A stretch of DNA of 64,000 nt from Pseudomonas sp. QS1027 (lineage in GTDB: Bacteria; Pseudomonadota; Gammaproteobacteria; Pseudomonadales; Pseudomonadaceae). Where the stretch lies: NCBI RefSeq assembly GCF_002814235.1, contig NZ_PHSU01000026.1, positions 1 through 64,000 of the forward strand, read 5' to 3'. The position numbers and the translations under genes are program-made. Below the pieces are notes generated by a model. That model was given only the letters and a program-made list of their open reading frames with translations. It was not told the DNA's origin and did no database searches. Of this stretch, positions 43,999 to 53,528 are shown one piece after another (the stretch's first letter is position 1; the number at the start of each line of letters is the position of its first letter).

Positions 43999-44703
43999 TC
44001 AGCCCGCCAGGCCGACAAACATGTCTTGCACGTCGTCGTGGTTGTCCAGGCCTTCGAGGAAGGCTTCGACTTCAGCCATCTGCTCGTCGCTCAGGCCGCT
44101 GACCGGGTTCTTCGCCTGGTAACCCAGCTTGGCCGACAACACGGTGAAACCTTGCTCCGGCAGGGCTTTCTGCACCGCATCGAGATCGGTCGGCTCGGTG
44201 AGGAACAGGGTCGCGCCCTCTTCACCCGGCTCGAAATCCTGGGCGCCGGCTTCGATCGCCGCCATTTCCGGGTCCGCATCCGGGCTGTCCGGAGAGGCTT
44301 CGATCAGGCCGACATGGTTGAAGTCCCAGGACACCGAGCCCGACGCACCCAGTTGGCCCTTGCGGAACGCCACGCGGATTTCCGCGACGGTGCGGTTGAT
44401 GTTGTCGGTGACGCATTCAACGATCAACGGCACCTGGTGCGGGGCGAAGCCTTCGTAGGTCACGCGGTGATACTGAACGGTTTCGCCCAGTTGGCCCGAG
44501 CCTTTCTTGATGGCGCGTTCCAGGGTCTCGCGGGGCATCGAGGCCTTTTTCGCCTGCTCGACCACCAGACGCAGGTGTGCGTTGGTGGAAACGTCCGCAC
44601 CGTTGCGCGCGGCGATGGTGATTTCCTTGACCAGCTTGCCAAAAATCTTGCCCTTGGCGTTGGCCGCCGCTTCTTTGTGTTTAACCTTCCACTGTGCGCC
44701 CAT
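43999..44703 (-). CDS. YebC/PmpR family regulator
   Basis: A 234-residue member of the YebC family (YeeN-like form): MGAQWKVKHKEAAANAKG, then AARNGADVSTNAHLRLVVEQAKKASMPRETLERAIKKGSG in pieces, and the mid segment GLSDEQMAEVEAFLEGLDNHDDVQDM. These proteins were first described as DNA-binding regulators; recent work shows many relieve ribosome stalling at proline runs. Both roles are family knowledge. It is a single gene; REP elements follow it. Confidence 0.92.
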   Translation of the reverse strand: MGAQWKVKHKEAAANAKGKIFGKLVKEITIAARNGADVSTNAHLRLVVEQAKKASMPRETLERAIKKGSGQLGETVQYHRVTYEGFAPHQVPLIVECVTDNINRTVAEIRVAFRKGQLGASGSVSWDFNHVGLIEASPDSPDADPEMAAIEAGAQDFEPGEEGATLFLTEPTDLDAVQKALPEQGFTVLSAKLGYQAKNPVSGLSDEQMAEVEAFLEGLDNHDDVQDMFVGLAG

Positions 44704-44917
44704 TACTCACTCTCTCGATCAGAGGCGTCGTGACATTTATTGGCCGACGCTTTGCCGCCCAGTTTATACGGCCAGTCCCCGCCAATCGACCAAAACCTGA
44801 CGAAGATTACGACTCTACCCTGATGTTCGTAGGCAATTTCCCAAACATCGTTTTGCGGTGTCCATGCGCCCACGGCTTTTCGTACCCTCTGCCGCAAATC
44901 CGTGGAGAAGAGACGAA

Positions 44918-46750
44918 ATGCCTCAGGACAAGGAACGACAGATCTCACTGAGCATCGGCCTGCTCCCTGACCCCTTGCCGGTCATCCGCTTCAAGGGCCG
45001 CGAGGCCTTGAACGAACCCTTTCGCTTCGAAATGGAACTGCTGGGCGACACCGCCCTGGACCTCGAGCCCCTGCTGCATCGCCCGGCCCTGTTGAGTCTG
45101 GGCCACGGGCAGGCCAGCTGGCACGGGATCATTGAGGAGATCAGCAGCCGCTACCTGGAGCCACGACTCTGTCATTACCAGGTGGTGTTGATGCCCCGCC
45201 TGCAAGCCCTGGCACGTTGCCCACGACGCCGGGCCTTCTGCGACCTGAGCGTACCGGCGATTCTCCTGCGGCTGCTTGAAGCCCACGACCTGGAGGCCGC
45301 CGATTACCGCTTCGAGCTCGAGCGTGGCCTGTACCCGCGCCGGGCCCTGTGCCTGCAACAGGATGAAAACGACCTGCAGTTGCTGAACCGGCTCTGCGAG
45401 GAAGAAGGCATCCACTATCACTTCGAACAGGCGCCGCACCGACATGTCCTGGTATTCGCCGAAGACCCGCAAAGCTTTCCCGAACGGGCCGGTGTCGTGC
45501 CTTGTCACGACAGTGCCGCGGGACTGGAACAGGCCTTTATCAGCCAACTCTACGAGCGTCACCAGATGCTCGCCAGCCATGACAGCCGACTGCCCGGGCA
45601 TGCTTGCGCGTGGCCGCTGCAAGCGCCCGACGACGGCGCCGCCAACCAGACCAACGCCTACGGCCTGCACACCACCAGCCCCACCGAGCGCCAGCGCCAC
45701 GAGCAGCAACGCAGCCAGCGCACCCTCGAGCGGCTGCGCTGCGAACAACGCCAGATCCGGGGCTACAGCAACCTGGACAGCCTGCGCAGCGGCGAAGTCC
45801 GGCGGATCGGCGGCCATCCACGGCAGGCACTCAACGATCAATGGCTGATCACCGAGGTGCAGCATCTGGGCGAACAGTGCCTGGACCGATATCCCGTCGA
45901 TGCCTTCAGTATCGAGGAGGATGACGGCCCGCATGACGAGTGTTTCAGCGACGGCTACAGCAATCACTTCAGGGCCATCCCCTGGGCCACGCCGTTTCGC
46001 CCCTCCTTGCGGGAAAAACGCCCGACGGCGCCGGGTTATCAGATCGGCACGGTCCTGGGTACACATGCCGGCACCGCCCGGCCGGATGCCCAGGGACGCC
46101 TGCGGGTGCAATTGCCGAACAGCGTCCAGCCCGCGGACTGCGCGCCGGGCTGTTGGGTATCGCCCGGGGTCGTGCAAAGCCAGCCCCCACGGGTCGGCAG
46201 CCAGGTACTGATCGACTTTGTCGAGAACGAGCCGGACCAACCGGTGATCTGTGGTTTTCTCACCGATCGGGACCTGTACGCCGCCTTTGACCCGCCGCCC
46301 CTGGCCGACAAACCTCCCGGTGCCGCTGCGCCGTGGGAGGGGCAGGACAGCGGCGGGGCGCCGGACGATGACCCCGGGGAGTTCTATCTGTATGAGCAAC
46401 CCTGTGAACCACCGATAGCCGCCGCCCGCTGCCTATGCGAAAACATCTGGTACGTCGTGCGAATGCCCCGGCCCGGGCTCAAGGAACTGGCGCGCCTGAG
46501 CCGCGATGACATCCTGCTGGAAGGCCGCAGTGACAGCCGTGGCGCCGCCCTGCTGAGTTCCGCCGGCAGACGGCGACTGGCCCTGGAGTTGGCGGCCACG
46601 CCGGAACAGCTGTGGCTGCTCTACCCCGGACAATGCGTGGCCCTGCATGCGTACATCCAGCAGCACTGGAGCCTGCGCCAGCGCCAGGCCTTTCTTCAGG
46701 ATGGCTTGAATGCCTCCAGCGTTTCCGGCACCAGCCCAAGGAATGCCTGA
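44918..46750 (+). CDS. orphan VgrG (type VI secretion spike) with C-terminal extension
   Basis: A 610-residue VgrG. The gp27-like part (about 1-370) has RFKGREALNEPFRF and YRFELERGLYPRRALCLQ in parts. A gp5-like OB fold (about 395-470) has RPDAQGRLRVQLP and VGSQVLIDFVENEPDQPVICG in parts. After about 490 there is a 120-residue extension of unknown fold with no Val-Gly repeat helix. No other type VI gene is in the window, so it is an orphan VgrG. The ATG at 44918 has GGAG nearby. The last 55 bases overlap the convergent LysR gene. Confidence 0.87.
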   Translation: MPQDKERQISLSIGLLPDPLPVIRFKGREALNEPFRFEMELLGDTALDLEPLLHRPALLSLGHGQASWHGIIEEISSRYLEPRLCHYQVVLMPRLQALARCPRRRAFCDLSVPAILLRLLEAHDLEAADYRFELERGLYPRRALCLQQDENDLQLLNRLCEEEGIHYHFEQAPHRHVLVFAEDPQSFPERAGVVPCHDSAAGLEQAFISQLYERHQMLASHDSRLPGHACAWPLQAPDDGAANQTNAYGLHTTSPTERQRHEQQRSQRTLERLRCEQRQIRGYSNLDSLRSGEVRRIGGHPRQALNDQWLITEVQHLGEQCLDRYPVDAFSIEEDDGPHDECFSDGYSNHFRAIPWATPFRPSLREKRPTAPGYQIGTVLGTHAGTARPDAQGRLRVQLPNSVQPADCAPGCWVSPGVVQSQPPRVGSQVLIDFVENEPDQPVICGFLTDRDLYAAFDPPPLADKPPGAAAPWEGQDSGGAPDDDPGEFYLYEQPCEPPIAAARCLCENIWYVVRMPRPGLKELARLSRDDILLEGRSDSRGAALLSSAGRRRLALELAATPEQLWLLYPGQCVALHAYIQQHWSLRQRQAFLQDGLNASSVSGTSPRNA

Positions 46751-47580
46751 ATCAGCCGCAGTTCCTTGCGGCGCTCCAGGCAACCGATCTGGTGCCGGTT
46801 GCCGAGGCCGTCACCATTGATCGGCAACGCCCGTACCCGGGGGTCAGGACTGACTTCCAACGACGAGACGATGCCCACCCCCAGCTTCGCGGCCACCGCT
46901 TCGGTCACCGCCTCGCGGCTGTCCAGCTCCAGCAGTACCCGCGGATTCACGGCAGCCTGGGCACAGGCCTGGTCGAAGGTGCGCCGGGTGATCGAGCTCG
47001 GCTCACGCAGCACCATGATCACCTGGTCCAGTTGCTCCAGGGCAATGCCCTGCGGTTCGGCCAGCCACGGATGCCCCTGGGGCACCAGCGCACAGATCCG
47101 TGACTCGCTCAGCGGTTGCAGGTACAGGCCCTTGCGTGGCTCGACCTCGGTCAGCACCGCCACATCGGCATGCTCGGACAACAGCGCCGCCAGGGTTTCC
47201 TGGGCATTGCCCAACCTCAGGTTGACGGTAATCCCCGGGTAGCGCGCCCGCAGCCGGGCGAGCATCGGCATGACCATATGCGGCCCGTCGGCGGCAATCT
47301 CCAGACGTCCGGTCAACAGCTGTCGATTGGCTTCGAGCATGGCCTGGGCTTCCTCGACCAGGCCGAACATGGCCCGGGTAATCGCCGCCAGCCGGGTGCC
47401 CTCGGCGGTCAGCTCCACCCGTCGCGCGGTGCGCCTGAGCAAGGTGACCTGGTAGTGCTCTTCCAGGGCCTTGATATGTCCGGTCACGGCTGGCTGGCTG
47501 ATGAACAACCGGGCCGCGGCACGGGTAAAACTACCCTCGCGGGCCACGGCATCGAATGCGCGCAGTTGGAACAGGTTCAT
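46696..47580 (-). CDS. LysR family regulator of phosphonate genes
   Basis: A 294-residue LysR: winged helix FTRAAARLFISQPAVTGHIKALEE (in parts, about 18-42), then a substrate-binding domain (about 90-290). It is divergent from phnW-phnX and very probably activates them with 2-aminoethylphosphonate, as with similarly placed regulators in other Pseudomonas. The frame extends 20 residues past the ATG without support. The 3' end overlaps the orphan vgrG by 55 bases. Confidence 0.87.
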   Translation of the reverse strand: MNLFQLRAFDAVAREGSFTRAAARLFISQPAVTGHIKALEEHYQVTLLRRTARRVELTAEGTRLAAITRAMFGLVEEAQAMLEANRQLLTGRLEIAADGPHMVMPMLARLRARYPGITVNLRLGNAQETLAALLSEHADVAVLTEVEPRKGLYLQPLSESRICALVPQGHPWLAEPQGIALEQLDQVIMVLREPSSITRRTFDQACAQAAVNPRVLLELDSREAVTEAVAAKLGVGIVSSLEVSPDPRVRALPINGDGLGNRHQIGCLERRKELRLIQAFLGLVPETLEAFKPS

Positions 47581-47582
47581 GG

Positions 47583-47601
47583 CTATCGGCCTCACTGATA
47601 G
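47583..47601. promoter_or_regulatory. candidate LysR binding box
   Basis: CTATC-N9-GATAG (47583-47601), an inverted repeat of the T-N11-A form, sits directly before the LysR start in the gap shared with phnW (47581-47693). Confidence 0.38.
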
Positions 47602-47693
47602 CTCGCATAACAACAAACAATTTGATTGATGACAAGCCAAACTGCAATTTATGCCCTGTATCCCGTCAACGATCCCCGCCGCGAGAAACCAGC

Positions 47694-48803
47694 ATGCGTA
47701 CTGCCGCTCCCCTCCTGCTCACCCCGGGTCCACTGACCACCTCAGCCCGCACCCGTCAGGCGATGAGCCAGGACTGGGGCTCCTGGGATGAGGGCTTCAA
47801 CCAGCTGACGGCGAGCCTTTGCGAGCAACTGCTGGCAATCGTCAACGGTGCCGACAGCCACTATTGCGTGCCCTTGCAAGGCAGCGGCACCTTTGCCGTG
47901 GAGGCGGCCATCGGCACACTGGTGCCACGGGACGGGAAAGTCCTGGTGCTGATCAACGGCGCCTACGGCCAGCGCCTGGCGAAGATCTGCGCAGTGCTCG
48001 GCCGTTCGTTCAGCACCTTCGAAACCGCCGAGGACCAGCCGACCACCGCCATTGATGTCGAGCACTTGCTGCTGGCCGATCCGACCGTCAGTCATGTCGC
48101 GCTGATTCATTGCGAGACCAGCACCGGCATCCTCAATCCGCTGGCGGACATCGCCGAGGTGGTCGCGCGTCACGGCAAACGCCTGATCATCGACGCCATG
48201 AGCTCGTTCGGCGCCCTACCCATCGACGCTCGCCAGGTGCCGTTCGATGCGCTGATCGCCGCCTCGGGCAAATGCCTGGAGGGCGTGCCCGGGATGGGTT
48301 TTGTCTTGGCCCGCAAGGAAACGCTGGCCGCGGCCGCCGGCAACTCCCATTCGCTGGCGATGGATTTGCACGATCAGCACGCCTATATGGCCAAGACCGG
48401 CCAATGGCGTTTCACCCCGCCGACCCATGTGGTCGCGGCGCTGCACGAGGCGCTGGTGCAGTACCACGAAGAAGGTGGCCTGCCCGCCCGTCTCGGCCGT
48501 TATGCCGACAACTGCCAGGTGCTGCTGGAAGAAATGGCCGGGCTCGGCTTGCGCAGTTTCCTGCCTGCGGCGATCCAGGCGCCGATCATCGTGACCTTCC
48601 ATGCACCGAAAGATCCGCGCTACCAGTTCAAGGCGTTCTACGAACGGGTCAAGGCCAAGGGTTTCATTCTTTATCCGGGCAAGCTGACCCGGGTCGAGAC
48701 CTTTCGCGTGGGCTGTATCGGCCAGGTCGGGCGCAGCGATATGCAGGCGGCGGTTGCCGCTATCGCAGAGGTCCTGCGGGAAATGGAAGTGCTGGATATC
48801 TAG
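47694..48803 (+). CDS. 2-aminoethylphosphonate--pyruvate transaminase
   Basis: A 369-residue PLP aminotransferase. LLLTPGPLTTS and DWGSWD mark the N-terminus, IDAMSSFGALPID holds the PLP ring, and the Schiff-base Lys is in ASGKCLEGVPG near residue 193. It moves the amino group of 2-aminoethylphosphonate to pyruvate and yields phosphonoacetaldehyde, the substrate of the phnX product encoded 54 bases downstream. The start at 47694 matches the family. Confidence 0.95.
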   Translation: MRTAAPLLLTPGPLTTSARTRQAMSQDWGSWDEGFNQLTASLCEQLLAIVNGADSHYCVPLQGSGTFAVEAAIGTLVPRDGKVLVLINGAYGQRLAKICAVLGRSFSTFETAEDQPTTAIDVEHLLLADPTVSHVALIHCETSTGILNPLADIAEVVARHGKRLIIDAMSSFGALPIDARQVPFDALIAASGKCLEGVPGMGFVLARKETLAAAAGNSHSLAMDLHDQHAYMAKTGQWRFTPPTHVVAALHEALVQYHEEGGLPARLGRYADNCQVLLEEMAGLGLRSFLPAAIQAPIIVTFHAPKDPRYQFKAFYERVKAKGFILYPGKLTRVETFRVGCIGQVGRSDMQAAVAAIAEVLREMEVLDI

Positions 48804-48857
48804 AAACGCAAAAGCGCGCCTCTCTTTTCTATCTCATCGTATTCAAGGCTGATCGAC

Positions 48858-49685
48858 ATGAACTACCGCAACCCCACCCAACTGCAAGCCGCGATTCTCG
48901 ACTGGGCCGGCACCGTCGTCGATTTCGGTTCGTTCGCCCCGACCCAGATCTTTGTCGAGGCCTTCGCCGAGTTCGACGTGCAAGTTTCCATCGAAGAAGC
49001 CCGTGGCCCCATGGGCATGGGCAAATGGGACCATATCCGCACGCTGTGCGATCAACCGGCAATCACCGAACGCTACCGCAAGGCCTTCGGCCGCGCGCCG
49101 AGCGACGAGGACGTCACCGCCATCTACGAGCGCTTCATGCCCCTGCAGATCGAGAAGATCGCCGAACACTCGGCGCTGATTCCCGGTGCCCTGGAAACCA
49201 TCACCGCACTACGCCAGCAGGGCCTGAAGATCGGTTCGTGCTCGGGTTATCCGGCCCGGGTCATGGAGAAGGTCGTGGCCCTGGCCGCCCGCAACGGTTA
49301 TGTCGCCGACCATGTAGTGGCCACCGACGAGGTGCCGAACGGTCGCCCGTGGCCGGCCCAGGCCCTGGCCAACGTGATCGCCCTGGGCATCGACGATGTC
49401 GCCGCCTGCGTCAAGGTCGACGACACGGTGCCGGGGATCCTCGAAGGCCGCCGGGCCGGCATGTGGACCGTCGCCCTGGTGTGTTCGGGCAATGCGCTGG
49501 GGCTGACCTACGAGCAGTACCGCGACCTCGACCGGGCGACCCTGGACGCCGAGCGCCAGCGCATCCACGCACTGTTCGCCGGCTCCCGGCCACACTACCT
49601 GATCGACACCCTCAATGACCTGCCGCAGGTGATCGTCGATATCAACAAGCGCCTGGCGAAGGGTGAAATGCCGCAGGGCAACTGA
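48858..49685 (+). CDS. phosphonoacetaldehyde hydrolase
   Basis: A 275-residue HAD-family enzyme. The nucleophile is Asp15 in LDWAGTVVDFG, and the Schiff-base Lys56 in PMGMGKWDH is the feature specific to phosphonatase. Motif III and the acidic motif are in KVDDTVPGILEG. It splits phosphonoacetaldehyde to acetaldehyde and phosphate, completing the two-step PhnWX route. Confidence 0.95.
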   Translation: MNYRNPTQLQAAILDWAGTVVDFGSFAPTQIFVEAFAEFDVQVSIEEARGPMGMGKWDHIRTLCDQPAITERYRKAFGRAPSDEDVTAIYERFMPLQIEKIAEHSALIPGALETITALRQQGLKIGSCSGYPARVMEKVVALAARNGYVADHVVATDEVPNGRPWPAQALANVIALGIDDVAACVKVDDTVPGILEGRRAGMWTVALVCSGNALGLTYEQYRDLDRATLDAERQRIHALFAGSRPHYLIDTLNDLPQVIVDINKRLAKGEMPQGN

Positions 49686-49694
49686 TACGGGGCT

Positions 49695-50798
49695 TCAGAG
49701 CTTGATGATATTGCCCTGGGTCGGCGGCACCTGCCCGTGATAGAGGCGTGAGACCAACTGCCGGGCGGCCTCGTAGCCTTCATCCACGACCACCTCCAGC
49801 AGCGGCGCCGGCCCTTCGCTCACCGTCCGGTAGAACCGCTGCAGGCCCTCGCCGATGTACTGGCTGACCCGTTCCGGCCCCCATTCGGCGTTACGTTTGC
49901 GGATCTGGATCGGTGCAAAGAAGAACACCGGCTGCGGCCCTTCGATCGCCGTGAGCCGGGCCTCGTCCGTGGTTTGCGCGGAGCCGGCGAAGCAGCTGTA
50001 GAGCAACCGCCGGCCCAGGCGCTGATGCACTCGATCACGCAGCGCCAGATCACCGGAAAAGTCCACATACAGCGTCGGCTGATCAGTGTCCAACGAGCCC
50101 AGTTCATCGTAGGCCAGGGTCTGTTCATAACAGCCCAACTCGGCGACAAACGCCCGGTTGGCCGACGACGTCAACGCCACACGGGTCAACTCGGGCCGCC
50201 CCTCCAGACACACCGCAGTACCAAAGGCGGTCTTGCTCGACGCACTGGAAAACACCAGGCGCGTGGCGCCGAAGAACTGGTTGTCCTGGAGGAAGTCGGC
50301 AAGCATCGCCGAAGTCAGGAACAGCGGCTTGAGCAGGATCTGCAAATCCTCGGTGTCCGCGCTGTAGTAAGGGTCCCAGCTGCAACGGGTGTACTGGTTG
50401 TAGGCCGAGGTCAGGTCCTTGCGGTGCTCGGCGGCGTCATAAAAACCCCGCTCGGTCACCCGTTCCGGCTTCATCCACAGATGGCTGGCCATCGGAAAGT
50501 AACCGTAGAAGCGCTCACCCACCGCTACCCCGTCTACATTCGACACCAGCACATCGGCAAAGCCCCATACCGGTATATGCCCCCACTCCGCCTCCCCGGT
50601 AGGAAAAAAACCCCAGTAGTTCATCGAGTCGCCATAGGCGGCGTAGGTAATGTTGTTGGTCGTCAGGGAGCAACGTTCGACCTTGAGGATCGCCTCGCCG
50701 GGACCCGCCACCAGGGCACGCTCCTGCGTTTCGATCCGGCTCTGGTCGAGGTCGTTCTTGCGGGTAATCAGTCGTGTTACCGTGCTGGCACTTGGCAT
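49695..50798 (-). CDS. DUF2855 family protein
   Basis: A 367-residue member of DUF2855, a family distantly like quinone oxidoreductases (GroES-like opening VERCSLTTNNITYAAYGD; no clear nucleotide motif). The function is not established. The ATG at 50798 has a strong AGGAG; the frame extends far upstream over the TetR gene without support. Divergent from a TetR regulator 54 bases away, which probably represses it. Confidence 0.85.
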   Translation of the reverse strand: MPSASTVTRLITRKNDLDQSRIETQERALVAGPGEAILKVERCSLTTNNITYAAYGDSMNYWGFFPTGEAEWGHIPVWGFADVLVSNVDGVAVGERFYGYFPMASHLWMKPERVTERGFYDAAEHRKDLTSAYNQYTRCSWDPYYSADTEDLQILLKPLFLTSAMLADFLQDNQFFGATRLVFSSASSKTAFGTAVCLEGRPELTRVALTSSANRAFVAELGCYEQTLAYDELGSLDTDQPTLYVDFSGDLALRDRVHQRLGRRLLYSCFAGSAQTTDEARLTAIEGPQPVFFFAPIQIRKRNAEWGPERVSQYIGEGLQRFYRTVSEGPAPLLEVVVDEGYEAARQLVSRLYHGQVPPTQGNIIKL

Positions 50799-50852
50799 AA
50801 TCAGACTCCTCTCTGCGACGATTGCGGGATGGAACCAGCTTAATGGCAGACC

Positions 50853-51515
50853 ATGAAGAACGGGTTCGGAAACGCCGGCAAGCCGGCCGCAAACAGCCTC
50901 AAGCCCCGCGCCAAGCCGCTCAAGCGGCCCAGCCAGGCCCGGGCGATATTCACCGTCGAGGCCATTTACGAAGCCTTTGTTCGGATTTGGCAACGCAGCG
51001 GCTGGCCGGTCCTGACCACCCGCGCGGTCGCCCTGGAAGCCGGGGTGGCCATCGGTACGCTGTACGACTATTTCCCGAGCAAGGCCGCGCTGCTCTCCGG
51101 TTATGTTCGCCATAGCGTCGAGCGTTTGCTGTGCCAGCTCGATGATCAGGTGATCCGCGCCGCAGGCCTGGGTTGGCAGGCACGGGTCGAACGACTGGTA
51201 CAGCTCAGCGGTCATCCGGCAAGCCCTGAACAGCCGCTGTTCGACTACCCGCTGCTGATGCTCGAACATCAGATCGCCGAGCCCAAGCACCATCAACGGG
51301 TATTCCAGGAACTGTCACAGAAATGGCGGGAGGCCTTCGACGCCTGCACCGACCTCGCCTCCAGACCTTCGGACGAGGCCATCGATGCCTGGCTGGTGCT
51401 GGTCTGGGGTGGGCGGCGTTACTGCATCACCGCGCAATTGTCGGCGGCACAGATTGAGGCCTGGCTGCGGGAAACCCAGGGGCTGATCCGTCAGCGCCTG
51501 GAAAATCCGCTCTAG
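50853..51515 (+). CDS. TetR/AcrR family regulator
   Basis: A 220-residue TetR with a basic N-terminal tail (about 1-28). The helix-turn-helix has TTRAVALEAGVAIGTLYDYFPSKAALL (in parts, about 54-80), and the C-terminal ligand domain is close to the TetR_C type with QPLFDYPLLML. Probably the repressor of the divergent DUF2855 gene. Its stop overlaps the convergent FMN reductase gene by 4 bases. Confidence 0.88.
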   Translation: MKNGFGNAGKPAANSLKPRAKPLKRPSQARAIFTVEAIYEAFVRIWQRSGWPVLTTRAVALEAGVAIGTLYDYFPSKAALLSGYVRHSVERLLCQLDDQVIRAAGLGWQARVERLVQLSGHPASPEQPLFDYPLLMLEHQIAEPKHHQRVFQELSQKWREAFDACTDLASRPSDEAIDAWLVLVWGGRRYCITAQLSAAQIEAWLRETQGLIRQRLENPL

Positions 51516-52072
51516 ACCTTTTTGTTGCGCTCAACCCAGTGCCCATAGGCATTGATAAAGCCCTGCAGGAAGGGTTTGACCGACTCGGACAGGTGGCCCG
51601 CCTCGTCGAACGCACTGCCCGCACCGCTCAGATAAGCTTCCGGCTGTTGCATGCACGGCACATCGAGGAACACCAGGGACTGGCGCAGATGGTGATTGGC
51701 GCCAAAGCCACCGATCGCTCCCGGCGAGGCACTGATCACCGCCCCCGGCTTGCCGCTCCAGACACTTTTGCCATAAGGCCGGGAACCGACGTCGATAGCG
51801 TTTTTCAGGACGCCGGGCACCGAGCGGTTGTATTCCGGGGTGACAAACAGCACCGCGTCGGTGGCCCGGACCTTTTCGCGAAAAGCCTTGTAGGCCGCCG
51901 GCGGCGCGTCGGTATCGATGTCCTCGCTGTAAAGCGGCAGATCGCCGATCTCGATAATCACCAGCTTCAGGTTCGCCGGCGCCAGCTCGGCCAGGGCCAG
52001 GGCCACCTTGCGGTTGATGGATTGTTTTCTCAAGCTGCCAACCAGGACAGCGACCTTGTAGACGTTGCTCAT
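51512..52072 (-). CDS. NADPH-dependent FMN reductase (ChrR/azoreductase-like)
   Basis: A 186-residue flavodoxin-like reductase. The FMN phosphate loop is GSLRKQSIN (12-20), TPEYNRSVPGVLKNAID (about 77-93) is the family hallmark, and SASPGAIGGFGA binds the ring. Such enzymes reduce quinones, chromate or azo dyes with two electrons. It stands alone. Confidence 0.92.
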   Translation of the reverse strand: MSNVYKVAVLVGSLRKQSINRKVALALAELAPANLKLVIIEIGDLPLYSEDIDTDAPPAAYKAFREKVRATDAVLFVTPEYNRSVPGVLKNAIDVGSRPYGKSVWSGKPGAVISASPGAIGGFGANHHLRQSLVFLDVPCMQQPEAYLSGAGSAFDEAGHLSESVKPFLQGFINAYGHWVERNKKV

Positions 52073-52289
52073 GAGAACTCTCGACTATCTGTGCGAAGGA
52101 ACAGTAGTTATAGATGATCGGGCGCCATTGTCCCGACGTTTTTCTCCCGTCAGTCCACTGCTTTCCCCATCGATGCCCCGGAGCCTGTAGAGTAGAGCGA
52201 CTATATTTTCCACCACGCAAAACTTCCCCCGCCAAACCACGGTCTACTGAGCCGCAAATCGGGTGTTCATTTCCAGAGGTTCTAAACAG

Positions 52290-52526
52290 ATGGCCGCAGT
52301 ACTCGTCGGACAATTTCATGCCAGGGATGCGGAAGGTCGCGTCTATTCCGTGCATGAATTCCAGGAATCCACGCCTTCAGCCGAAGGCCTGGCCGGCACG
52401 GAGCCTGTCACCACCTATAAACTGGCCATTGGCGATCGCGTTAACAAAATCGACCACAATTCATTCCAGCTGGTTCAATCCGGGATCACGCTCACCCGTG
52501 AACCCGAGACATCGACCGCTTCCTGA
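52290..52526 (+). CDS. small protein of unknown function
   Basis: A 78-residue soluble protein rich in polar residues: AAVLVGQFHARDAEGRVYSV, then VTTYKLAIGDRVNKID and SFQLVQSGITLTRE. The last part looks like a small beta-barrel. The ATG at 52290 has AGAGG upstream; a GTG nine codons earlier is possible. It lies between the FMN reductase and a LysR gene. I do not recognise the family. Confidence 0.6.
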   Translation: MAAVLVGQFHARDAEGRVYSVHEFQESTPSAEGLAGTEPVTTYKLAIGDRVNKIDHNSFQLVQSGITLTREPETSTAS

Positions 52527-52625
52527 CCTGGGACAACAGGCGCAGCAGCCACCTGAAGTCATGTGCGCAGACTTGAGTTAGGATCAGCCCACTGATTCCC
52601 TCCCGGCTGGACACGGACTTCAAGC

Positions 52626-53516
52626 ATGCGTTTACGCCATATCGAAGTAATCCAGGCCCTCCTGCAGACCGGCAATCTCGGCACCGCCGCCGAGTTGCTG
52701 CAGCTGCCAGCGGCCACCGTCAGCGCTACTCTGCAGGATGCCGAGCAGCAGCTGGGTTTCCTGCTGTTCGCCAGCGTGCGCGGGCGGATGCAGGCGACCC
52801 GTGAGACCCGCGAGCTGCAACCCCTGCTGCACCGCCTGTACGCGGAAGTGGAACCGCTACGGCGACTGGCCGGCAGCCTGCGTCAGCATCAGGACCCCGC
52901 CTTGCGGGTGGTCTGCACACCGACCCTGGCCCAGCAACTGCTGCCCCAGAGCCTGGCGGCCTTGCGCCGACGCTTTCGCGAAACCCCCTGCACCCTCGCC
53001 AGCCAGCACACCCGCGAGATCGTCCGCGATCTGCTGCTCAGGGAGGTCGAACTGGGCCTGAGCCTGCACAACCCCGATCATCCACAGATCCACGCCCAGG
53101 CCCTGGCCGAGGGCAAGCTGCAATTGCTCGCGCCCCATGGCTGGCTGCAACCCAAACAGAAATACATCGCCCTGCAGGAGTTGGCCGGGCAATCGATGGT
53201 CGGCCTGGAAGAGCAGGACACCCTGAGCCTGATGCTCGACAGCAAGCTGCAGGCCCTGAGACCGGCGCCCCAGGTGCAGACGCGGGTACAGACCTACCAG
53301 ATGATGCGCAGCATGGTCGAAGCCGGCGAAGGTTTGGCGATTGTCGACCCGTTCACGGCCGTCGGGGCCAGGGCTGGCGGCCTGGATGTCTGCCCGGTGT
53401 CACCGGCCATCGGCGTCACCCTGTACGCCCTGACCCTCAAGGAGCGCGAACCGGGCGCCGCCTTGAAGGCCCTGCTGGAAATCGTCGGCGAGAAAGCCAC
53501 CGCGATGCTGCTCTGA
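52626..53516 (+). CDS. LysR family transcriptional regulator
   Basis: A 296-residue LysR: MRLRHIEVIQALLQTGNLG opening, recognition helix in LLQLPAATVSATLQDAEQQLG, and a substrate-binding domain from about 90. No clear partner; the nearest divergent or neighbouring gene is the small unknown. The target cannot be read from context. Confidence 0.88.
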   Translation: MRLRHIEVIQALLQTGNLGTAAELLQLPAATVSATLQDAEQQLGFLLFASVRGRMQATRETRELQPLLHRLYAEVEPLRRLAGSLRQHQDPALRVVCTPTLAQQLLPQSLAALRRRFRETPCTLASQHTREIVRDLLLREVELGLSLHNPDHPQIHAQALAEGKLQLLAPHGWLQPKQKYIALQELAGQSMVGLEEQDTLSLMLDSKLQALRPAPQVQTRVQTYQMMRSMVEAGEGLAIVDPFTAVGARAGGLDVCPVSPAIGVTLYALTLKEREPGAALKALLEIVGEKATAMLL

Positions 53517-53528
53517 GCCACCGCCCCG

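Noticed and set aside
44703..44948. 81-codon minus-strand frame upstream of the YebC-family gene, whose stop overlaps its start as TAATG
   Set aside because: It looks partly protein-like and is coupled in position, but it needs a GTG start lying inside the vgrG gene and has no recognisable family or ribosome site. It is worth a homology search, but I did not list it as a gene.
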